Assembly: GCF_963678635.1 (NCBI RefSeq)
Contig: NC_087070.1
Coordinates: 11,504,539-11,568,538, forward strand
Length of the DNA stretch: 64,000 nt
From: Symsagittifera roscoffensis
Lineage: Eukaryota; Xenacoelomorpha; Acoela; Convolutidae
Direction of reading: 5' to 3'
Shown here piece by piece: positions 37,231-50,000 of the stretch (position 1 is its first letter; each line of letters begins with the position of its first letter). The position numbers and the translations under genes are program-made. The notes under the pieces were generated by a model. It made no database searches. It was not told the DNA's origin and worked only from the letters and a program-made list of their open reading frames with translations.

Positions 37231-40200
37231 ATGAAAAAAGTCTCAAAGAAGACACTGATGGCATCAAAAGGCGGGAACAGCGGGGTCGACAGTCATTCGA
37301 GCTCGTCCAACTCCTCATGCGGGACTGTGGCAATTCCTAGTACTAGCGGATCTTCGGCACAACTAAGTGGCGGAAGCACCGCCAAATGTGAGTTCAGTAT
37401 TTTTCATAGCAATAATTGAGGTAATCTTCAGCATTGCATTTTAGTTATTTTCATGAGATAAAAGTTCTGTCCCTTGCGTAGGTTCGGAGTTTGGAAACCG
37501 AAGACCGAAATATGGAAACAGAAACAATGGTGGAACGGCAGGAACTAAGTTCAATTACAAACAGCATATGTGCCGGACTGGTGGCAACATTTCAAGTGGA
37601 CAGAAGAAGGGAGCTAATGGAAATCAAGACCAAGAAATTCTAATCGACAGGGAAACTGAACTTAACAATGAAATCGAAGGCATGCGGATATCTAGGAAGA
37701 CCAATTTGTCGCACCTGCTTAACTTCAAATTTGCAAACAGCGCTAATCAAGATTATGGGGATGACTATGGAGGAGGGTATTTGACTCAATTCATTGCAAG
37801 AGGGCCGTACAAGAAATCATACGACAAGTACCAGTTTATACAGGCCAAGTATGTACGAAATAATAATGATTATTGAATGGTACGTTGTTAACACTATTCA
37901 ATATTTATCCAGAAGGTTTCGAAAAAGAAACTTATATATGTTGTCGTCTGATTACACAAGCGCAGCGTAGTTTTTTGATACCAAGTTAACTTTTCTAACT
38001 CAAGTCGCAAATGAAAGTGTTCAGTTATTTGCTGGCACTTTTGCAGCAATAACACTGTATCTGATTTACTTTTGCTGCAGAGCATTATATCCTTGTATTG
38101 GTGGCTAGTGTTTGAAGATTGTCGAGTAACAATTGCGCAGTTTTTAGACGAGCGATCCTATATTTTAATATAGCAGTATGAATGTTTGTTATTTCTACCC
38201 TTTCTTTTCTTGTTTCACTTTTTGACTTTGTTTTTGCCGCTTTTTTGCTTGCTAATGATTTCCTGCTCCGCCTCAGTCCGAAACTTTAGTTTATGAACTT
38301 TGTTTTAATTTTAGTTGTAAATTCCAAGTGGACGAATCATGTGAAGAAATCTACTCGCCCGATTCTTTCATTGACTGGGAGAAGGTGGTTGAAGTGCAGC
38401 TGTTGACGCCGGATTTCGCCTACTGCGCCATCTGCCTGGAGCAGCCAACTGCACCCAAGATCACCAAATGCGGACATGTTTATTGCTATGCATGTGTACT
38501 CCAGCTTTTGTGTTAGTTTAATAATCCAATTTACCGATTTCAATGATTACTCTTGCGAGTGCTAAAGTCTTGTAATCGGGAACTTTTTCCCATGAACAAC
38601 ATTTCTTAAAAATTGTTTAAAAAAATGAACTTGCTTTTTTTCGAACCTATACAATTTCCAGGCTCATTCCCACTTGGTCTAGAGGTAACGCGGTTGCCTT
38701 GCACCCTAAGATCTGGGGTTCGAATCCCGGCTAGACCTTGTTTTCCAGTATGTATGAAATAGATTTTTTTTGAAGTGACGGAAGTTAGTTTGTCTGCTTA
38801 CGTTTTTTCGGCTTAGTTGCTACATTTCGGATGTTGATTTTTCATGTGCTGTAAGAAATTTTTATTTTAGTAGCAAGTGTTGTTGATTTACTCATGTAAT
38901 ATGTACACTTTTTAACATTGACTTAATATATTTTTTTTTCACTGAAGAGTTAAGTTCGGCTTAAATGGTTTCGGCTTTTCCTTTATTTGTTTAATGGCCT
39001 ATTTTTGTTCTGAGTAAACGACAAGAATGGCTTCTTTTTTAAGAAATATTTGATTTCACTTGTGATGTAACAGTTCAAAAATTTAAAAATAAAGCTCTCA
39101 ACATTTTTATGACAACTGTTATTGCATTTTTTTCTGCTTAAAGGGCGTCTACCCTCTTACTGTCGGCTCAGTGGCCGCTTGGTGAATAACGAAAGCTAAT
39201 TTAATGCTGCCGCTCTGTGAATAATAAAAGTTAGTTGAATGTTTGTTGTTGTTTCTCTTTTTTTTCGAAACGAACTTATAATTTTTGCCATAAGCAATCA
39301 TTTCGAATCGGAACAGGTTTTCCACGAGAAAACTATTTTCTTTTACTTTATTTTTACTCTAATTTTTGTTCCGACTTTCGTATATCATTCAAAAGCTATT
39401 GTTGCCCTGAGCTTAAATTTGGAACGATATTTCACCTGTGATCATTTTTCGTAAAGTTATTGGGGTTTATAGATTGCCATTTTGGCCAATTTGAGACAAT
39501 TAACGCGCGATGTATTTCGCGCTATTAACGCGTGAGTGAGATTTAATCCCTATTAGAAATCGTTCCAAATTCATTGAAGGAAGCTTATATGTCATAATTG
39601 GTTTGTTAATAGGAGCAAAATTTATCAATTTGTGCTTAATATGGCGTGTGTGGTGATGTTTTTTTTACATTTAAGTTTTTCATGTTCTTGCTGCTCCATA
39701 GACCTTTAAAGGCAGTCGGAACATTCAGGGCTGTGCCTTGATAGGAGCAGTTTTGTTACATTTAAATTTTTCATGTTCTTGCTGCTCCATAGACATTAAA
39801 AGGCAGTCGGAACATTCAGGGCTTCGCCCTGATACGAGCAGACTTGTTTCAATTTTATGATGGAATATTGTGGCCCTAACATGCTATGCTATGTGCAAAG
39901 CAGCGGGTTACCTCAGTTTTCAAAAGAAGAAACTGTTGCGAGGTATTAAGAGTAATGAACGCAGTGAAGATTCTTATATAAGTCTTGGTGATTTTTTTTC
40001 AGGAAAATATCTTAAAATAAGCCTCAAATAACTACAGATGTTCATTCATACATATTGATGCCTTTACGAATGCACTTTGGTATATATGCACTTTTTGAGT
40101 TCAATTGAAATTCATCTGCTGAAAGTGACATTAAGAGCACTCTCCACATGCGAATGGGGGAAGTGGCGCAAAAAAAAAACGAAAGAATTCTTGTTTCGAA

Positions 40201-43200
40201 AGTGGAATTTAATTTTTAGATTTCCAGTGGATTTTAGATGATCCAGTTTTCTCAAGTTGGGTTAATGTTAACAAAAAAGCTCCAATACTTAATGGTTCCA
40301 GAAATTTAAAGGGTATCTATTTTTTTCTTTGAAATTCGAAAGTTGAGATTGTTTCAACAAAGTCAGTGTTTTTTTAATGTTTTCTTGCGTTCATTACTCT
40401 TTTCTTATCTTCGATTGGCTAAGTTTGGATTTTTGACGCAAGTTTTTTTGAAGGCATGCTCAAAAACCCTCTGAAATTGAGGTTCTATCGGAGGCGATGC
40501 AAGTTCTGCAAATAACTGCTAGTATTCCTTCAAATTGCTTTATTTATCTGCCAAGATAAATGTGTGTTTCAAGATAGGCGTCTGAAAATTGGCGTATGCC
40601 TTGACGTCAAAAATATCCGATTGTATATACATTCATTAGGATTCCGGCCTGTCAATGGTCAATATGTCTGTACTAATAGCTTCCTTTTTAGTTTTTGAGT
40701 GACATTTATGGTAATGGTAGCATTGTGAAAAGGAATTAGTTTCGCCTCATTGTTGAAAATAAATATCAGTTGCTATAAAGTATCCACGTCACATCTTTAT
40801 GCCGAGCTAAATTTCGATGCTCAATTTTGCTAGATGTGTTTTTGTAATGCTCAAATCCTGCTCAAATTAGATATTAGGTTTATGAAACATGTCTCGTCTT
40901 TGAAAATGTAGTCTAAAATACTTCGAAGAATTTTCGGTAGATATAAATTATAAGTGTTTTTCAGTACAAGTACTGCCGTATCAAATAAAAACACTGCATC
41001 TATTTTTCTACTCAGCATTGGAATATTGAGAAGATGGAGTTTTGAAAACGTGACCGTTTAATTCATAAAGTAGTTGAAACTTGTTAAATAGTTCATTTTA
41101 ATGGTCTTAAACCGCTTTGGTATTTCTTTGATCTCCAGTTTTTGTGACAAGTTTAGTGTTTCATGGATATGCAAAATCTGCGACGCATCATAGAAAAGCG
41201 GTTTTTCGGGTGTCACGTTTTTAGAATGCGGCTTAGCGATGAAAAAATAACGACAACTTCACTCTATGAAATAAAAGACAAATTAGAACTTTTTTCATAC
41301 TAGTTAAAAGACTAGGTATTGATTAATCAGGAATTGATCAATCAGGATGGAGATAGCGATACTAACGAATGTAAGAATAAAAAATAATTATTTATTTCGT
41401 ATATTTGTTCGATTCTGATTGGATAATACAGTGTTTGTCTACTTCATGATTTGTCTTTTTTATGGTTTGTATACTTTTTGCTACGTATCCGTTAAAATTG
41501 AGGTTCAATATGTCCAGGTCTTTCGGAGAAGAAGTGGGCCAAGTGTCCGATCTGCTTCGACGCAGTCTCCGAGAAAGACGTGAGGTGTGTGAGGAGTCTC
41601 AACATGAAGCTGTTCAAGATAGGAGACACCATCTCACTCCGACTCATGACTCGACTGCGCAACTCGATCAAAGTCACCCCCAAAGTGTCGGACGTGATAA
41701 AGCAGCAGGATGGCAATGCTGACTGTCAGAAACCAGGTATGCTGTTCGAAAGAGAGGTTGTTGTTTTTCACTACTGAATATTTTTGTGTTCCAAAAAACA
41801 ATGCATGCTTGTTTGCTGCGGAACTTTAGCTACAGAGGTATTATATTAAAAAACGAATTAAACCAGTTAACGTGGCAGGACATTGCAAAATACAGATGAT
41901 ATTGTGTTTTTATTCAAAAGAGTTATATAAAACTTCGATTGACATTATCAAATGTTTTTTTTTAGAATCCGAAGGTGATGTTGGTTCGAAAGCGGATGCC
42001 TCTGCAAACGTATCTCCGTCGGCGCCTTCGACAGGTGTCGTGTCCACTGGAGCACATGTAAATCTGGACAAAGTGACCAAGTTAAATCTGGCACAACAGG
42101 TTGCCTTTGTCTACAAGCCAGTGTTGGATTGTCTCAAAGTCAGAGCTTTGGACGATACTAACGAGGTAGCCTACCTTACAATTTTCACGTTATATAACTC
42201 GACGTTTCGAAATTATTCACATCACACCAATAAACAAAAAAAATACTTATAGGCGCTTTATCTCGAATAAATGGTTTAACAATCTAATAAGATAAATGGC
42301 GCAAAAATTGGGGTTCCATCGCGGAGAAAACTTACTGATTTTTTTTGGCGAAGATACAAAATATATCAAACATCACATTTTGTTGCAGGAGGTCGAAAAG
42401 AAATTCATTGATCTCGCCATAACGAAAACAGAACAAACTATTGTCGACATTGAAACGAAGATTAAAGAGCAAGACCACCAGGACTTGCAGGCCGAAAAAG
42501 ATGAAGAAGTTCCATTGAACCCTCTGCCTCAAAGCAAATTTACGACAAAATGGGTGAAGGAATTGGGTGCTGTGGGAGATAGTGGAAATAGTGGGGGCGT
42601 CGGAGGGGGAGGAGGAGGAACTGAAAAGTACCTGTTCTATCAGAGCGAAGATGGTCAAATGATTTTCGCGAATGCATTTACCATCAAGTGCATGTTGAAG
42701 GTTAGATGGAACTAATTGAAAGTATATCCAGAAAATAATTACTGATGATAAATACTAGGTGATAATTTTAGAAGGATTCCTATTTTGTAGAAAAAGGTTC
42801 CTGAGGTTGGCACGATAACTTGAAGCAAAATTACAAATTCTATAAATCATAAAATTGTTCCTAAAATTTGAGATTTAAGGGCATTGTTTTTTCTTTGAAG
42901 TTCGAAGTTTTATCAGAACTGTTTTCAAAATTTTAGGTTATCAAACAAATTTTTTCAAAAGTTGATTTTTTTTCAAAACAAAACTGTATATTTTTTGTTT
43001 TCTTACATTCATTGACACTGCCTGTTGGATAAATTTTTATGAACATTTTTAATTATCAATTTTTGTTTTTTTTAGACTTCACTAGAGATATTTAATATAT
43101 ATTAAATAATATTTGCATTTATGTACAGCTAAGATAGTGCAAATAGAGAGTGACTCCATTGGCTTATATTTGCTTCGTTCTACAGGAGTATGGATCTCTG

Positions 43201-46200
43201 GACAACTGTCCCCCCTTAGTGAGTGGCCAGATCGTGGACTTGTGTGAGGTGAGGGTGGATGAGTCATTCCGCTCCTCCCACCGCTTCCTCGCCCACCTCC
43301 CATTGGCTACTGTTGTCACTTTTGCAGAATTGGATCTCAGACCCCCAGTGGTGTCGAGACTCACTCTGAAACACTTCGCAGGTTGGCAATTGAACGCCAT
43401 GCTGCTACAACCGTTGCTAAAAATCTCGTTTGACGGCTTCGTATTACAGTATTACAAAAAATTTTTCGAACAAAGCTTGATTGCTATGATATGACGTGAT
43501 GTTTGTATATGACAAAAAAAACAGTATCGTTACCATGCCGAAATGATTTATTTTTTTCTATTTGATAAAATTTAATAATTGCTAATTCAGCCGTGGAAAG
43601 GTTGATAAGGCTATGAAAATCTTAACAAGGTTGGCCATCTCGAGGTGTTAGGGTTCTATGCCGCAATAGGAATGTTCGCATTTCGAGATACAATTTGCTT
43701 GTAATGATTCGCTCAAATTCTACTTTCAGAGGAAATTCGACTGCGAAAGGAGGAAAAGGACCGGAAGAGAAAAGAGGAGCGAAAGCGGGAGAGGAAAATC
43801 AACCGGGAGATGGAGCGGAAGATGTATCCTGGATATTCACAGACCAGCTACGAGCCAGAAGATGAAGATGAGTTCAACATGCTGGAACAACTGAAGGCGA
43901 TCGAGGAGAATTTTCCATCCGTGTCTGGATCTTCAGGAGGGGGAGTTGTGGCAGAGGGGAGTAATCAGAGCGTGAATAATGAAAGGGGATCACCTAAGGC
44001 TGCAGAAGAGAGGAATAAGGAAAATAAACCAAGTTAGTTTAGGTTTTATAAGTTGAAGATAAATTTGGATCCTAGTAAGTTTTTCTCAACACTCTGAAAA
44101 TGAGTGTTTGCTGCAATTCATTGCTGCCTTCAGGAGACGCAGTCTATGTATTTTTTAGTTCTGTTTTTTAGAGTCGATGGACGTCGCCGTGATTTTTTTT
44201 CAGGAAGACTTAAAGTTTGCTCACGCTCAAATATGATTTTTCGCTTTTTGACTTTTGTTTTTAGTTATTTTCCTTCGCTAAAAGGAAGGCAAACTTCACA
44301 ATCGAACTGCAAAAAAAGGTAAAGGTCAGGAAAAACTTGATCAATTTCTGCAAAAAAAGGTAAAGGTCAGGAAAAACTTGATCAATTTCTATTTTCGAAA
44401 ATGGAATTTAATTATCAGATTTCCCATTGGAATAAAAAAAAATTTGCCTATTTATCCAGTTTTCTCAAATTGGGCTAGTTTTATCAAAAATAAAAATCAA
44501 TCATAAATTAATCTAGAAATTCAAAGAGCCTTAAGCCACTCATTTTATCTCTGGATTTATAAAGTTGCGGGTTTTTCAAAAAAAAAACAGTCAGTTTTTT
44601 AAAATTATTTCCTTGCGCTCATTGACATTTTTCCAACTGTCTGTTTGGTTATGTTCGATAAATATATAATCTTCTGAATCTAATTTTAATCGCAGGAACT
44701 TCAGTTAGCGATGTGTGGGATAGCGGTGAAGCCATAGGTAGTAGTGACCTGAACAGCTCGTCCATAGGAACCACTTTCCCAGGAGCTCAGTTCACCTCAT
44801 TTGCAGACATGCTTCTATGTGCAAGTCCACCCAGTCAGTCAGCGTGGCCTGTAGCTAAACGTAGTAGCGGTGCTGGACTGACTCCAAGGGCAGTTAGTGA
44901 AGTGCAAAGTAGACAGGGTTCGTGTAAAATGACATACGCTCAGGTGAGGAAAAGTCACGTGTATGATTCGATCATTGTGTGATTAGTGCGTCAAGGATCA
45001 CATTGCGTGGACGACAGTTCGCTGACAAATTTTTGATTTGAGTCGGTTCGAAGGTTTAGTGAAGCTAGAAAAAAGTAATAATAAGTACCTCCTTTTTGCC
45101 TTAAGCACCTAAATGTGTTATGTTAACTAATGTAAGCGCATATGTTTTGATTAGTGTTTGTTTTTCACATTTTGAATTAGTTCTAGAATGTTCGTTTAAG
45201 CGAATGGAGGCGATGGAGAAGGAAGAGGAGAAGCATGGAGAGTCACAGCAGCTGCTGTTCGCTTTCGATCACGTGGACTCCTCATCTTTGTCTGTTGCTG
45301 ATCACGTGGTGGGTGGAGTAGAGCACCTTCTAGCCCCTCCGTCCCACAATGACGCTTTCAGTATGGCCTTCCAACAAGCACTCTTCAAACAAGGCAAGAG
45401 CACTGTTTTTATTAAAAATCCGCAAATATTGGCTGTCTATGCACGCATGCACATATCTTGAAATATAAACTCAGTTTTAAAGAGGAGAGCTATAATTTTG
45501 TGAATAGATTAAGAGAGCTGAAAAGAGCTAATAATTAAACCTATCGTCAAATTGAGCAAATCAACAAATCGCATTTTTTGTCTTTTGTCTAATTAACATT
45601 TGTTTAAGCATGTAGAGGTAAATTAATTCAAAACACCCGATTAGAATAAAATATTTGAATTCGGTTTGATGACAATAACGGGTGTTGTTATGTTATAAAC
45701 AAGGATAAATGGTTGTTGTGCTTTTAGCACAGAAGGTTCCGGGCACAATTTAAGAGTGAAGAAACTCACAAAGAAATTTTTTTTAAAGTGAAGTTTTTTT
45801 AAATAACTTCATTTTTGAAAAAATTTCTTTTCCTTAGAATAAGCAGAATGAGAGTATATATTAGATATAAATAATGTATATTTTGAGTGGTAATCAAATC
45901 TGATCATATCATTTGTAAGTCTAGTGTTCCCTTTAGTCTGAAAAAAGCAAAATTTTTGACCAATTATTCTCAACACACAGCATTTTGAATTTTTTATTGG
46001 AATCCGAATTGCGACGATTATGCATCGTTCCTTCCCGTCAGTTAAGTAAAGCAACAAATAGTTTCCAAGTAGTGTTACATTAACTTCACTTGGAAACTAA
46101 GGTACGTAATGTTATATTCGAGGATGTGTCAGTTTAAAAATGACGAAAAATTGTCTGTCAAGTTTTGACGCAAATTTCGTTTTAGCTGGCAAAGAGAAAG

Positions 46201-46253
46201 GAAAGAAAAAGAAGAAAGGAAACAACAGCTTCAGCCATCTGAACCAATCCTAA
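37231..46253 (+). CDS. RNF10: RNF10 orthologue, RING-finger E3 ubiquitin ligase, 11 exons
   Basis: Exons: 37231-37387, 37482-37848, 38315-38511, 41518-41736, 41966-42165, 42389-42700, 43186-43381, 43730-44032, 44696-44943, 45201-45393, 46186-46253. They join in phase to 2460 bases, 819 residues; vertebrate RNF10 is about the same length (811 in human). Features in order: Ser-rich N-terminus; LSHLLNFKFA (~140); C3HC4 RING at ~211-252 (YCAIC ... KCGHVYCYAC ... KCPIC) across exons 3-4; YLFYQSEDGQMIFANAF and EYGSLD (exons 6-7); HRFLAHLPLA and LRPPVVSRLTLKHF; a Lys/Arg/Glu-rich helix (exon 8); SFADMLL (exon 9); DAFSMAFQQALFKQ (exon 10); lysine-rich end KGKKKKKG (exon 11). RNF10 is a cytoplasmic/nuclear E3 ligase linked to ubiquitination of 40S ribosomal proteins. 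Intron 10 has a GC donor. A possible poly(A) signal AATAAA lies at 46489. Confidence 0.93.
38315..38511 (+). CDS. RNF10: RNF10 exon 3, first part of the RING finger
   Basis: The acceptor is TTTTAG at 38309-38314. The exon encodes CKFQVDESCEEIYSPDSFIDWEKVVEV, then the RING cysteines through CYACVLQLL. The donor GTTAGT (38512) was chosen because only this phase joins to exon 4 as ...LLCLSEKKWAKCPIC, matching vertebrate RNF10. A stop follows two bases into the intron if it is unspliced. Confidence 0.85.
38668..38820 (+). repeat. tRNA-derived SINE, copy 1 (RNF10 intron 3)
   Basis: The head has a Pol III box A (TGGTCTAGAGGTAACGCGG) and a perfect box B (GGTTCGAATCC, 38717-38727). GGTCTAG (38676-38682) and CTAGACC (38731-38737) are complementary. 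A tail CAGTATGTATGAAAT...AGTTAGTTTGTCTGCTTA follows and is shared with the copy at 50668. It does not fold as a normal tRNA with a paired acceptor in the position expected from box A, so it is a SINE rather than a tRNA gene. Confidence 0.7.
38821..39635. other. RNF10 intron 3, AT-rich part
   Basis: No gene seen. It contains ORFs of 68-71 codons at 39235-39454 without features. It also contains GCGCGATGTATTTCGCGCTATTAACGCG (39505-39535), a short CG-rich block with repeated GCGC/GCG words in AT-rich surroundings. Confidence 0.4.
39636..39846 (+). repeat. Hairpin repeat (CTGCTC..GAGCAG family), copy 2, doubled
   Basis: Starts ATATGGCGTGTGTGGTGATG as at 14636. It then carries two successive copies of CATGTTCTTGCTGCTCCATAGAC...GGCAGTCGGAACATTCAGGGCT, the second complete to AGGGCTTCGCCCTGATACGAGCAG. 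The doubling has a period of about 83 bases. It lies inside RNF10 intron 3. Confidence 0.75.
39847..41517. other. RNF10 intron 3, remaining part with dispersed repeats
   Basis: No gene. It has a dispersed repeat (TTTCGAAAGTGGAATTTAATTTTTAGATTTCC ... ATCCAGTTTTCTCAAGTTGGG, 40195-40265) also found at 44395-44470 and 53270-53335. It also has a GATTCTGATTGGATAATACAGTGTTTGTCTACTT unit (41412-41445), related to the MITE-like elements at 56700 and 56828. Confidence 0.5.
44307..44389 (+). repeat. 41-bp direct tandem repeat, RNF10 intron 8
   Basis: Two essentially identical copies of CTGCAAAAAAAGGTAAAGGTCAGG followed by AAAAACTTGATCAATTT. It looks like a recent local duplication. It is next to the dispersed repeat at 44395-44470. 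Confidence 0.85.
45394..45399 (+). other. GC-type splice donor, RNF10 intron 10
   Basis: The exon ends AAACAAG and the intron begins GCAAGA. No GT nearby keeps the phase. GC here plus the TTTTAG acceptor at 46185 gives KQ-AGKEKGKKKKKG and a stop, which fits the conserved RNF10 C-terminus. The AAG|GCAAG match to U1 is strong, as usual for GC-AG introns. Confidence 0.7.
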
Positions 46254-47010
46254 AACTGATCGCAACTATCTAACATACGCAAGACTCGTGATTAATTACT
46301 TAAGTTAACTTGCTCACTCAACCATTATCATGACTTACTTCACCTCCTTAGAACCAATTTTCCCCTTTAAAAACTTGGTCCTTGTCTAACCTTCTTGGCT
46401 AATTGGGAATTTGAAATTGAATCGTGTAGTTAAATTTGACACAAAAAGCATTGCATTATTTTATTTTTTGACAATTTTATGGGAGGGGAATAAAAAAAGA
46501 GATGTTTTTCTGGATTAATCGGAACCTTGGCCCCCTAAATATCTTTGTTTTAAAACATTATGCGCGGGACTTTAAACTGTGACTCCAAACCTTAGATATT
46601 CCTTAATAGAATTGTAGCGTGAATTTATTTGCTTGTATTTTCCCATTTCTGTTAACTTCATTACTGGATTATAAAATTATCACATGAGATCTTTTGAAGT
46701 CTTAGTGGACAGTAAGGATTCACAATTAACAGCTCACTTTTTAGCAACACCAGGCTTCCTAAAAATCCGTTTTGATTCGAGCGAAAAGTATTTTTTCGTG
46801 TCGCTTTTTTGTTCTTTCAGGAAATCTAACTTTGTTCACGCTCGGATTTGCTTTTTCGATCTTTGACTTCTGAATTCTTTCATGTTCTGCCGACTTTCCC
46901 AGAAATTGACGGAATGTTTGTGCTCACTGTATTTTTTCATTAAAATTTCAACCTTTTGATTAGCTGCGCAAAACGCGATTTTAAAATGGTAATCTGAAAG
47001 CTAGTTAAAC
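46254..47010. other. RNF10 3' UTR and downstream spacer
   Basis: Contains a candidate poly(A) signal AATAAA (46489-46494). No further gene. Short ORFs here show no features. Confidence 0.45.
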
Positions 47011-50000
47011 CTGTTTGGCTTTTGTCTGGACTATTTCCTACGCGTTTTGAAGAACTCGTCTTCGATAAATAAAGCGACAGCGCGAATTTTAACTTCCTAT
47101 TTCATTTAAGTCTTAGGTAGCAAAATAATTTGACACCAGGTAAAAGTCAAATGGATCATTCAGGGTTTTGCCTTGATTTGGACGGTCTTCTGTCTGTACA
47201 TCACCAGACGCAAAACAGGCTTTGCTAAAAAGTAGACAATTTAGCCTCTCGAACTATGAAACTTCAAATGCAGCAAAAAAAATGGAATTGAACTTTAGTT
47301 TTGAAATCGAGTTTGAGCTTTTAAATTTCCAGACAATATAAAACTAATTGTTAATTCTTTTTCTCAGAAATTGTTTTAGAAACAAGAAGTTTTTCTCAGA
47401 AACAAGAAAATTTTTAGAGTCAGTGAACAAAATTGTGGTGCTAATGATTTTTTGAACTTTTTTCAATAGAAAAATCTCCAGGCTCACATTCAATTTTTCG
47501 AGGTTCGACTATTTTTTTCAGTTCGGTACTTTTTCTTTCTTAAAGGGTAAAGCAAATTCCACTATTAAATTTCAAAAGTGTAGAGGTCGCGACAAAGTGA
47601 TTGACCTTTAGTTAGGTTGAAAGCAATTGAATTTTAAGATTTCCCAGCAAAAATAAATTAACCTAATAATCGAAAAAAGTTTCAATCAAAAATTTCCAGA
47701 TTTCAAAAAAGTTCGAAAATCTAGAAAATTGATGATTGACACTTTTTTTCGAAAATCCTGAAATTTATGATTGAGGGAGTTATAAGGGCATCTGTTTTTT
47801 ACTTCTAGTAAGTCATTTTCTTTGTTTACTTGCGTCCATTGACTTTTTTCAACTATCTGTGTCTGATAAGTAACTAGAGGTTTTTTCATGTTAAACACTT
47901 TTCTGACTATTTTACCCGCGGATTTTTTTTGCGATATTTTGGTGCTCTAAATGTTTCATGTTTGTTTCATGTTTGTTCAATGTTTCATGAGGCTAAACAA
48001 TATACATCACCACACGCAAAATAGGCTTTGCTAAAAAATAGACAATTTAGCCTCTCGAGCTATAAAACTTCAAATGCAGCAAAAAAATGGAATTGACATT
48101 TAGTTATGACATCGAGTTTGAGCTTTTAAATTTCCAAACAATATAAAACTAATTGTTAATTCTTTTTCTCAGAAATTGTTTTAGAAACAAGAAGATTTTC
48201 TCAGAAACAAGAAGATTTTTAGAGTCAATGAACTCAGTTGTGGTGCTGATGATTTTTGTATTTTTTCAGGAGAAAAATCTCTAGGCTCATATTCAATTTT
48301 TCGAGGTTCGACTATTTTTTTCAGTTCGGTTCTTTTTCTTTCTTAAAGGGTGAAGCAAATTCCACTATTAAATTTCAAAAGTGTAGAGGTCGCCTCAAAG
48401 TGATTGACTTCTAGTTAGGGTGAAAACAATTGAATTTTAAGATTTCCCAGCAAAATTAAATTAACCTAATGATCGAAAAAAGTTTCAATCATAAATTTCC
48501 AGATTTCAAAAAAAGTTCGAAAATCTAGAAAGTTGATGATTGACACTTTTTTTGAACTATGAAACTTCAAATGCAGCAAAAAATGGAATTGAATTTTAGT
48601 TTTGACATCGAGTTCGAATTTTTAAATTTCCAAACAATATAAAACTAATTGTTAATTCTTTTTCACAGAAATTGTTTTAGAAACAAGAAGATTTTCTCAG
48701 AAACGAGAAAATTTTTAGAGTCAGTGAACAAAGTTGTGATTCTGATGGTTTTTTGTATTTTTTCAGGAGAAAAATCTCCAGGCTCACATTCAATTTTTTG
48801 AGGTTCGACTATTTTTTTCAGTTCGGTTTTTTTTTCTTTCTTAAAGGGTCAAGCAAATTCCACTATTAAATTTCAAAATGTAGAGGTAGCGACAAAGCAA
48901 TTGAATTTTAAGATTTACCAGCGAAAATAAATTAATTTAATGATCGAAAAACGTTTTAATCATAAATTTCCAGATTTCAAAAAAGTTCGAAAATCTAGAA
49001 AATTGATGATTGACACTTTTTTCAAAAATCCTGAAATTTATGATTGAGGGCGCTTTAAGGGCATCTGTTTTTTCTTTCTAGTAAATCATTTTCTTTGTTT
49101 ACTTGCGTCCATTGACTTTTTTCAACTATCTGTGTCTGATAATTAACTAGAGGTTATTTCATATTAACAACTTTTCTGACAATTTTACCTGCGGATTTTG
49201 TTGGCGATGTTTTGGTGCTCTAAAAGTTTCATGTTTGGCTTTTGTCTGGACTATTTCCTACGCGTTTTGAAGAACTCGTCTCCGATAAATAAAGCGACAG
49301 CGCGAATTTTAACTTCCTATTTCATTAAAGTCTTAGGTGGCAAAATAATTTGACTCCAGGTAAACGTCAAAGGGATCATTCAGGGTTTTGCCTTGTTTTG
49401 GGCGGTCTTTTTTCTGTACATCACCACACGCAAAATAGGCTTTGCTAAAAAATAGACAATTTAGCCTCTCGAGCTATAAAACTTCAAATGCAGCAAAAAA
49501 ATGGAATTGACATTTAGTTATGACATCGAGTTTGAGCTTTTAAATTTCCAAACAATATAAAACTAATTGTTAATTCTTTTTCTCAGAAATTGTTTTAGAA
49601 ACAAGAAGATTTTCTCAGAAACAAGAAGATTTTTAGAGTCAATGAACTCAGTTGAGGTGCTGATGATTTTTGTATTTTTTCAGGAGAAAAATCTCTAGGC
49701 TCATATTCAATTTTTCGAGGTTCGACTATTTTTTTCAGTTCGGTTCTTTTTCTTTCTTAAAGGGTGAAGCAAATTCCACTATTAAATTTCAAAAGTGTAG
49801 AGGTCGCGACAAAGTGATTGACTTCTAGTTAGGGTGAAAGCAATTGAATTTTAAGATTTTCCAGCAAAATTAAATTAACCTAATGATCGAAAAAAGTTTC
49901 AATCATAAATTTCCAGATTTCAAAAAAAGTTCGAAAATCTAGAAAGTTGATGATTGACATTTTTTTTGAACTATGAAACTTCAAATGCAGCAAAAAAATG

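Noticed and set aside
38668-38737. Possible functional tRNA gene in RNF10 intron 3
   Set aside because: Box A and box B are good, but the acceptor stem expected from box A position does not pair, and the sequence continues into a tail shared with another copy, so it is a SINE.
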